13,706 bases of DNA from contig CAMLLB010000074.1 of assembly GCA_946480815.1 (NCBI GenBank), positions 1 through 13,706 on the forward strand, given 5' to 3'. The notes under the pieces are model-generated. The model was given only the letters and a program-made list of their open reading frames with translations. It was not told where the DNA came from and searched no databases. Below are positions 1-7,200 of this stretch, piece after piece. Source of the DNA: an uncultured Flavobacteriales bacterium. GTDB taxonomy: Bacteria; Bacteroidota; Bacteroidia; Flavobacteriales; Crocinitomicaceae. Positions within the stretch are counted from its first letter, which is position 1, and each line of letters begins with the position of its first letter. Made by a program: the position numbers and the translations under genes.

Positions 1-468
1 AATTTTACTCCCAAAAGTTATTTCAGTGTATTGATCAGATAGATTGGTTTTTCTTTTGTAAACATTAGCTTTATTAGGATTATAAAAATTTAATTCCTCT
101 CTAACAATGGCCTTTTTAAAAAATTCTACTTCATAAAAATACTTAACCTCATTTTGAATAAATTCAATTGATAAAATTGAATTTTGGCGAGGTGTTTCAG
201 AATCAAAAAGAAATGGTTGAAAATCCAACTCGCTTGTTTTCTTACTTTCAGGTTCTAAAATAAGATCTCGTAAAAAACCTAACGCTTTCAAAACGGTAGT
301 TTTCCCAGAAGCATTTGCGCCGTATATCAAAGCAAGTTTTAGTAATCGTAATCCATTGGCATTGATAACATACGTATCTTCAAGATGAACTGAATTATCA
401 GCCTCGAATGAAAGCAATTGCTTTTCTTTAATCGAACCAAAATTTTGTACACTAAAATTTATGATCAT
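1..468 (-). CDS. AAA15-type ATPase, N-terminal part (runs off the left edge)
   Basis: I translated 156 codons by hand from an ATG at 468 to the window edge, with no stop. The protein begins MIINFSVQNFGSIKEKQ, the usual opening of COG1106/AAA15 ATPases (SMC/ABC-like fold). Residues 50-57 read GANASGKT, a Walker A motif for ATP binding. The signature motif, Walker B and the rest of the protein are outside the window, so intactness cannot be judged. The start is supported by AAAGGAA about eight bases upstream. Relatives include AbiL-type and other defence ATPases, often followed by a RloB-like partner; a defence role here is inference from family and context only. G+C in three sampled 60-base lines is 27, 33 and 23 percent, against 38 and 53 percent in two lines of the large gene at 1258-7974, which suggests foreign origin. 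An ATPase with a different role is possible. Confidence 0.8.
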   Translation of the reverse strand, partial: MIINFSVQNFGSIKEKQLLSFEADNSVHLEDTYVINANGLRLLKLALIYGANASGKTTVLKALGFLRDLILEPESKKTSELDFQPFLFDSETPRQNSILSIEFIQNEVKYFYEVEFFKKAIVREELNFYNPNKANVYKRKTNLSDQYTEITFGSKI

Positions 469-544
469 TTCTAATTCCTTTCAATTTTACGGATCAATAT
501 TACGAATATAAAACAATTTACATCTAAATATTGTAATTAGCTTA

Positions 545-552
545 CAAAAATA
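545..552 (-). promoter_or_regulatory. Possible -7 box for the ATPase gene
   Basis: On the minus strand this reads TATTTTTG, which fits the Bacteroidota -7 consensus TAnnTTTG, 77 bases before the ATPase start. No TTG lies at the expected 19-21 base spacing upstream, and the surroundings are very AT-rich, so a chance match is quite possible. I saw nothing else in the stretch 469-649. Confidence 0.25.
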
Positions 553-649
553 AGCTAAAAACCATAAAATATTAAATATCACTATCTGAAATGCAATATT
601 GTAGTAACATTTAGTTGATTAATCACTTAATCGAATTCTAAGATTTGAT

Positions 650-677
650 CAGAATGAGAAACAGAACGAGAATGAGG
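650..677 (+). repeat. 28-base purine-rich repeat, copy A
   Basis: By hand alignment, 25 of 28 bases match the reverse complement of 1238-1265. The sequence begins CAGAATGAGAAACAG and ends GAATGAGG. It lies next to the terminator downstream of tRNA-Arg. The pair could be remnants of a dispersed intergenic repeat, but the sequence is purine-rich and of low complexity, so chance similarity is not excluded. Confidence 0.5.
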
Positions 678-678
678 A

Positions 679-716
679 AAAAAGAAAAGCATCACTATCG
701 CGATGCTTTTCTTTTT
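679..716 (-). terminator. Rho-independent terminator after tRNA-Arg
   Basis: An inverted repeat with a 15-bp stem (679-693 paired with 702-716, core AAAGAAAAGCATC) and an 8-base loop. In the minus-strand transcript it starts five bases past the tRNA 3' end, and the right arm runs into a T-rich tract (TTTTCTTTTTT). On the plus strand it also ends in a T-rich run, so it may work in both directions and also insulate the AT-rich region to the left. Confidence 0.85.
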
Positions 717-720
717 GTTG

Positions 721-794
721 TGACCTCGTCAGGAGTCAAACCTGAAACCTTCAGAGCCGTAATCTGATGCTCTATTCAATTGAGCTACGAGGCC
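721..794 (-). tRNA. tRNA-Arg (anticodon ACG)
   Basis: The 74 bases on the minus strand fold as a full cloverleaf. The acceptor GGCCTCG pairs with CGAGGTC, with one G-U pair at 2-71. The D arm is GCTC/GAGC. The anticodon stem TCAGA/TCTGA encloses loop TTACGGC, giving anticodon ACG, which reads CGN arginine codons after A34 deamination. The T arm TCAGG/CCTGA encloses TTTGACT. The discriminator base is A. The 3' CCA is not encoded (CAA follows), so it must be added by CCA nucleotidyltransferase. The gene has its own promoter and terminator. Confidence 0.96.
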
Positions 795-811
795 TTGTCT
801 TTAGACGGGTG

Positions 812-841
812 CAAAGATACGTGCTTTTTTCATTTTTGCAA
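812..841 (-). promoter_or_regulatory. Promoter of tRNA-Arg (Bacteroidota type)
   Basis: On the minus strand, TTG (841-839) is followed by 19 bases and then TATCTTTG (819-812). This fits the Bacteroidota sigma-ABfr consensus TTG-N19-TAnnTTTG at both boxes and in spacing. Transcription would start close to 805, about ten bases before the mature tRNA 5' end, leaving a short leader for RNase P. Confidence 0.8.
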
Positions 842-878
842 GCAATCTTTGCGGTTTTTTTCTTATTCAGGTGAATTC

Positions 879-1148
879 CTATTGGATTTCAGCCGTTATT
901 CCTCTTTCTAACAGCGCAGTACACATCGGTTCCAATTTTTCATAGTCACCGCGCTTGACCTGGCATTTTCCATTGTAATGGACAATGTAGGTACATTGAA
1001 CTGCCTGTTCCATTTCGTGCTTACATACTTTGATCAAGGATTCGATCACGTGATCGAACGTATTGAAATCGTCGTTGTAAACTACCAGGTCTTTCTGTTC
1101 TGTAAGGATTTCTAAAACTTCTGTTTCATTCTGTTCAAGCGTTTGCAT
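879..1148 (-). CDS. clpS: ATP-dependent Clp protease adaptor ClpS
   Basis: Small cytoplasmic adaptor that hands N-degron substrates to a ClpA/ClpC unfoldase. From the ATG at 1148 it has 89 residues, usual for flavobacterial ClpS. It carries VVYNDDFNTFDHVI, with N25, D26 and D27 matching the E. coli ClpS Asn-Asp-Asp that binds the substrate alpha-amino group, and F31 at the gatekeeper position (Met40 in E. coli). IVHYNGKC supplies H57, equivalent to His66. The frame stays open to a TTG at 1196, which would add 16 residues. I reject that start because the TTG coincides with the -33 box of a good promoter whose -7 box lies inside the extension. AAAAGAG sits directly before the ATG, so there is no well-spaced Shine-Dalgarno. 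Family assignment is firm; the start is an inference. Confidence 0.93.
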   Translation of the reverse strand: MQTLEQNETEVLEILTEQKDLVVYNDDFNTFDHVIESLIKVCKHEMEQAVQCTYIVHYNGKCQVKRGDYEKLEPMCTALLERGITAEIQ

Positions 1149-1165
1149 CTCTTTTGTTTGTTTTA

Positions 1166-1196
1166 CAAAGTTAGTACATTCAGCGACTACATCCAA
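1166..1196 (-). promoter_or_regulatory. Promoter of clpS (Bacteroidota type)
   Basis: Minus strand: TTG (1196-1194), 20 bases, then TAACTTTG (1173-1166), a match to TTG-N19/20-TAnnTTTG. The predicted transcription start is near 1160, about a dozen bases before the ATG at 1148. It makes clpS independent of the large upstream gene and decides its start codon. Confidence 0.7.
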
Positions 1197-1208
1197 GATT
1201 CCAAAAGG

Positions 1209-1246
1209 AGAATGAGGTGACTGAGCGGAGTCGAAGTCCTCATTCT
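1209..1246 (-). repeat. Hairpin with REP-like core, possible terminator of the large operon
   Basis: Arms AGAATGAGG (1209-1217) and CCTCATTCT (1238-1246) pair perfectly over 9 bp. Inside, GACT and AGTC form a second short stem around GAGCGG. The inner CTGAGCGGAGTCGAAG (1221-1236) resembles a palindrome-like sequence that I recall as dispersed between genes in many Bacteroidota genomes; this is from memory and not searched. It lies just past the stop codon of the 2238-residue gene and before the clpS promoter. On the minus strand only CCTTTT follows, so termination would be weak. RNA stabilisation or an inserted REP-like unit are alternatives. Confidence 0.6.
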
Positions 1247-1265
1247 GTTTCTGTTTCTCACTCTG
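1238..1265 (-). repeat. 28-base purine-rich repeat, copy B (inverted)
   Basis: The reverse complement matches 650-677 at 25 of 28 bases. It includes the right arm of the hairpin at 1209-1246 and the final two codons plus stop of the 2238-residue gene, so the tail of that protein (Thr-Glu-stop) is encoded by repeat sequence. Confidence 0.5.
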
Positions 1266-4200
1266 TTTTAATTCGTGCTCCGTGCGCGGTGAAAAGCCCT
1301 TCTACTTCTTTCCGTTCTGCTTCTCCTTCCACGTTCATGGAGATCTCAATGGTTGAAGCACTTGTTTTCACTTCGTATGGAAGTGTTAAACGCAACAGCC
1401 AGTTTGCCCACGAACCGGGAATCTCTTTAAAGTCCCATACTCCTACAACTAAGTTCTTATTTGGTTCACTCAGGTCGCTTGCTTTTACCGGAATCTGCAC
1501 CAGGGTGTCGAATGCGACGGTGTTGTTTACCAGGCGCGGTAATTCCTCGTTTGCCTGGGTTTTGATGCGCAAATCAGTTTGGTCGAAATAGAAATCCCCC
1601 TGCACGCGCAACTGGTTCATCAGTTTTCTTGGGTATTCGGAATACACTTCTTTGGAGATCAGCGCATACTGGTTCAAAACCGGTTTCTCGATCACCGGGT
1701 TTTCTTTTGCGTATTCTTTCGCAACCTGGTCGCTTACCGGAGTTTCCTGGATTTTCGGTAATTCCTGCTCCTTAAACAGGATCGCCTCGCCTTGTTCAGC
1801 CAATAGTTTCTTCGCCTCTTGCAGGGAAATGCGTTCGCCATTGAAATAAGCCGTAATAAAGGCATCGGAAACACCCTTCTCTACCGCTTCTGCTTTCTTC
1901 GGACGTGCTTCGTCTACCGAGCGGAAGGTTCCTGTGGAATAACGGATCTGCCCGTTCTCCAAACGACGTGTCACCAACGGATTGATATCGTGTAACTGCT
2001 CCCTGGTTGCCGGACGGTTGTAAACTCCCACTTGAACGGTGTAGAACAATCCTTTGATCTCTTCACTCGCTATGGCTGTAACTGCTCCAGGTGCTTTATT
2101 GTAATCACTGACTTTCGGTTCGGTTTTGTATTTAGCGATCGTATCTGCAGGAAGTTGTGCAATGGTATTTTGGATGACCTCCATAACGATCGAATCCTGG
2201 CGCATGGGTTTACACAAGCCTTGTTCTTCCAATTGTCTTGCTTCCGCCAGGCTGATGCGTTTCCCGTCACAGTAAGCCACCACGAATGCATCGGTGTATC
2301 CCAAAGCACGAATGTCTCGCTGTGCATCCAAAACTTTCTGACGATTTCCAAAATAACCGGCTAAATAACGCGTGATCCCATTATCCAGTTTTTCCCCGGT
2401 AACCGGCGTGAATTCCTTGAACAAAGCTTCGGGAATCGGTTTGGCAAATGCGCCGACCTGTACCCGGTAAACCAATCCTGTTGGTGCCTTCACTCCTACC
2501 GGAATTGCTTTTTTGATTACTGTCTGAGTCACTTCGGGAGTTCGCTTGATCTCAAAACCGGTCCCTACTTCAGGTGCCAACACATCTGCAATGGTAGTGG
2601 AAACCGCTGATTTCGGTTGCACTTCACGTGTCAATACATTTTTCCAGGCCTCTTTGTCTCCTTCTACTGCGTTCAAAGCTGTGTTTAGCGCGGTCTCTTT
2701 CTGAACAATTTGCTCGTTCTTAGCTGTCAATTGATTCGACAACTGCTGGATTTGAGCCTGGATCTCGCTTCTTTCTGCCGGATCTTTTGCAGCAACGTAT
2801 TCTTTGCGTTTCTCTTCCAATTGGTTTTTCACCTGGTTCACCGCTTCTTTCAAACGATTGATTTCCTGCTGCTGTTCACGTAATTTCGGATAATCTTTGT
2901 TGGAAGCAATCGCCTGTTCTTCGGCAACTGAAACTGTTTTCGTTAAAGCAGGATCATTGATCAGGTCATACGTTTTTTCACTTGCCTGCGCATCTAACTG
3001 CTGATCAATTTTAGCAATCGCATCTTCAAATGCTTGTTTCTGCTTTTTCAGTACTTCTGCCTGTTTCGGGTCGGTACCGGCTTTTTGCAATTGATTCTCA
3101 ATTTCACCAATCTCAATAGAAAAACGTCTTTTTTGTTCTTTTAAAGCAGCTTCCGTCTGAACGGTTTGCTTGGTTCCTTCAAAAATTTCCTGACCGTTCA
3201 GGTATTCGGTCGCTGCATCCAATAAGGTAACCTGACTGGTTTTCTCCAGGACCGGGTCCGTTGTATTTGCCGGAGCAGAAATGCGTTCAAGCACTGCACT
3301 CTTCACCGGGTCGGAGCTCGAAACAGCTTCCAGCGCTTGTTTCTTTTCGGCACCGCTATTTCCTAAAGCCAGGATTGTTTTTTCCTGGATCGCGGTTTCT
3401 GTTTTTTGCTGTGCTTCTTTGTTTGCTGCTAATTTCTTTTCAATTTCCGTTTTTTCTTTCGCAGAAGCGCCTGTCAATTGTTCTTTTAACTGGGTTTCTT
3501 CTTCCTTCAGCTTGGTCAGATCGGCCTGAGGATTACCCGAAACAACCGTATTAACTGCAACCGGCGTGTCAACCTCAATCACCCCTTTTCTTTTGCGAAT
3601 TTCTTCCAGTTGTTTTTCCAGCAAGTCGATTTTTTTCGTATCCGGAGCTTCAGAACGTTTCTCTTCGTCTATTTTAGATTCGATACTTTCCGATAATTCA
3701 TTCAGGATCTGCAATTGTTTCGCAGCTTCTTCCTTGCTGCCTGGTTTTTGGATCATTGCAAAAGTATATTCACTTCCCAAAACAGTTTCCAGGCTCGCTA
3801 CTTCCGAACTGGCAACTGCAACAGGAGTTTCGGCTTCGATAATTCCCTTCCTGGTTTTGATCTCTTCCAATTGCTTTTCCAGCTGTTCAATCTTCTTGGT
3901 ATCCGGGTTTTGAGAACGTTTTTCTTCCTTGATTTTCGAATCAATTGTTTTTGTCAAACCATCCAGGATTTCCAATTGTTTTGCTGCCTCTTGCTTACTG
4001 CCCGGTTTCTGAGTCATTGCAAAAGCGTATTCGCTTCCCAAAATAGTCTCCAGGCTTGCCACATCCGAATTCGGGTTGGTATTTTCGATCGGAGTTTTAT
4101 TGGCTGAAGCCTTCAACTCTTCTTCTGTTTCTTTGGATTGCTGCAACAATTCCGTCAATACTTGGTTTTCTGCTATTTTATCCGCTGAAAAACTTTTTTC

Positions 4201-7200
4201 ATTGGCTTTCGAATTGGCCAGAATCTGTTTTTCGATCGCTTGCTGCAATTTCTTTTCTTCTTCCAGTTTCTTCACGGCTTCTTCCTTACTCAAGTTCTGG
4301 ATCTCATCCGTACTCAAAGCCTGGTACTCCGGCATGACTTCCTGGCGCACCTGTTCGTCTTTCAGTTTTGCTTTTGCCTGTGCGATTGCGGTTTGCTTCT
4401 GCTCATCCAGTTTTGCTTCATGGACCGTTTCCAATCGGTTCAGATCGATCAGTTTATTGACCGAAACAGAATCTGACGGGTTTTTCGAAATAGCTTTCTT
4501 AGTTTTATCCTGCTGTTCCTTCAGGTCCGCAAGCAACTTCACTTCTTCATCTATGAACAGTTTTGTCTTTTCTTCAGAAGAAGTTGTACCCGCTTCAATC
4601 TTTGCAAGATTCTCTTCGTAGCCCGGCCGGACTTCTTTTACCAGATCTTTTTCCGAATTTTTCGGTTCAACGACAGCCGTATTGCTTAAGGTTTTAATCT
4701 CTTCATTTCGGGAAGCAATGTTCTCTCCGAATTGTTTTTTCAACTCCTGCAATACTTCTTTACGCTTGGTGCTTACAGCATCCGTTTTTGGGTTTAAAGT
4801 TGTTAATTCCTTGTCAATCGCATCAATCGTTTTCGCTTCCAGCTGATTCAATGCTTTCAACTCTCCCAAGCCATTCTTGTCTCCGATTGCTTTCTTTTCT
4901 TCTTCGTAATTCGGGGCAACTTGTGTCAACTCCTTTTCGATAGTTACGGCTGCAACCTGCTCGTTTTGATTGGATTCCAGTTCGTCCAGCTTTTCCTGGC
5001 GTTCTTTCACCACTGCTTCTTTGTCCTTTTTCAGGCTGGCTAGCGCCTCTTTTTTATCCTGTAACTTTTGGTTCAATGGATCTTTTGTCAGGGATTCATA
5101 CACCTTGTCCAGTTCTTTGTCCACCTGATCCAATAAGGCTTCATCTACTTTATTCTGATCTTTCAGGCGTTCTTCCTCGTTCGGGTTGTTCCCGGCATTC
5201 TTTAATTCCGTATCGTAATTCGGCATCAAAGCGGTCAATTCTTTTTCAGGAGTAGTACTTGTATTGACCGGAAGCTGGGATTCGGAAAGAATGGTTTCTT
5301 TTTTCTTCTCATTCTCGGTTTTGATGGCCAATACTTCTTTTTTCTGGTCGATCAGCTTCGTGTCATTCGGATTCTTAGCCAAACCCTCGTCGATTTTGGC
5401 TAATTCCTGGGTCAGTTTTTTATCTAATTGTTCGTTATTCTTGACTTTCAGTGCTACTTTTTCTTCGTGAGTCAGGTCTGTTTGTTTATCAACAGCTTCC
5501 TGGGCAGCGGTGTAATCAGTCTCAAACCCTTCCACACGTGATTTGGACTCCTGGGCAAGCATATCATTTGTTCTCGCCGTAACCTGTGTCGTATCGATGG
5601 ATTTAAACTGTTCTTTCACATAAGACTCGAGTGAGCGCACATTGTTGGAATTGATCGTCTCCAACTTTGCATCAGCTTCCGCTTTGGTAGCAGTTTTATT
5701 GTCGTTTGTATGCTGTAAATTATTGATAAAAGTGATCTGCTTCGTATTCGCAACTTCCTTCTTATGCAGCTCTGTCACCTTCCCGTCCAGGCGTTTCACT
5801 TCTTCCGTAACCAATTGTTTTTCGGACTCTTTCGAATCAATTTTTGATTGAATTACAGGCTGATCTTTTGCCTTTGCCGAAGCCAGTTCGGTCTTAAGTG
5901 TCGCAATTTCTTTGTCCAGCTGAGCACTGCTTTCCGTATACGAATTCAGTTGTTTCTTTAATTGTTCAGACTGTTTTCCAATACTTTCATTCTCGGCAAG
6001 CAGATGATTCACCGGATGTGGTTCCTTTTCGTTTTCAATACTTTTCACCAGATCTGCCTTCGCAATCACTGCTTCTTTCAACTGATCGTATTTCTCATCG
6101 ACCACCGATTTGCTCACGGTCTCTTTCAATTCCGTAATCGCTTTCAGTTTTTCCAGCTCTTTTGGGATTAATTTGGAAATACTGTCTGCAAATGCATCAA
6201 TGCGCTGAATTTCTTCCCTTAGTTCAATGATTTTCGCCACCTTATCATTGGCAGCCAACAAAATCTCATTCTTTTCGGTATTCGTACCGGCAGCATTTGC
6301 TTTCGCCACATCTTTTTTCACTTCTGCCTGCAAGGCTTCAATCTGTTCGGCTTTTTCTACGATTGCAACCAGCGAACCGGTTTCCAGGCGCGTCAAATTA
6401 TCTGTTTTTTGCTCCTGTTTCTGCTGGATCATTTCAAACTTCGCGATGATCTCCTGGTTGGACGCCCCTTCCAAGCCGATATCCGCCAATACTTTTTTGT
6501 TTTCTTTCTGCGCGTCCAGGGCATTGATATCAAAATTACCGGCATTGACATTCAATTCCGATCGCATGCGAATGACCTCAGCAAGGATTCCCTGCGCATC
6601 TTCGACCTCTTCGTTGAACTGGTCCACCACCCGGACAAGCTGTTCGCCTGTAGCACCGGCTTCTTCCTGGATCTTCTGTTTCAAAGGTTTGAATTCCTTC
6701 AAAAACGGGACATTTACCTGTGCTTTGTGGATAGTTGGATTACCTTCAACCGTCATTTCATAAGTATATTTCCCGCCTCTTGGAAGTGTAATGAGGTAAC
6801 TTCCTTTTTCATTTGAGCGGAAAAGCCCCACCTCGTTCCCCGAAGCTACATCTGTTACTTTGATACTTATTTTCTTGTTTTCCGGCTTAAGGGAAGAATT
6901 AAATTCTCCTTTAATAATTGCCAATTGGATGGGAACGCGATCAACCCGGACTTTGTAGACATGGATCTTTCCGTTCTGACTTTGGCGTGAAGAAGCGAAA
7001 TAAGCGTTTTTCTCCAGCGAATCGACTACATAGAACAAATCATTATCCGGCGATGAAATAGCAAAATCCATATTCTCGGTCTCACCGAAGGAATTATTTT
7101 CAGGGTCGAATTTGGACCGGAAGACATCAAATCCTCCCATTGAATTATGTCCTTTGGAACAAAAGTACAGGTACTCTCCATTTGGGCTCAGATACGGAAA

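Noticed and set aside
811..852. Inverted repeat GCAAAGAT / ATCTTTGC, considered as a clpS terminator
   Set aside because: The 8-bp arms are separated by 26 bases, no T-run follows on the minus strand, and one arm is the -7 box of the tRNA promoter. It is probably chance.
1258..1500. Type IX secretion C-terminal sorting domain in the 2238-residue protein
   Set aside because: The tail ends ARIKTE with no KxVR-like motif or typical final strand, and SPOR domains argue for a periplasmic location.
1217..6816. Many open frames of 60-180 codons on the plus strand opposite the giant gene, for example 4076-4621 and 6227-6763
   Set aside because: They are Phe/Ser/Leu-rich mirror readings of the charged helical gene, overlap each other and show no known motif or translation signal. 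The opposite strand carries convincing domains.
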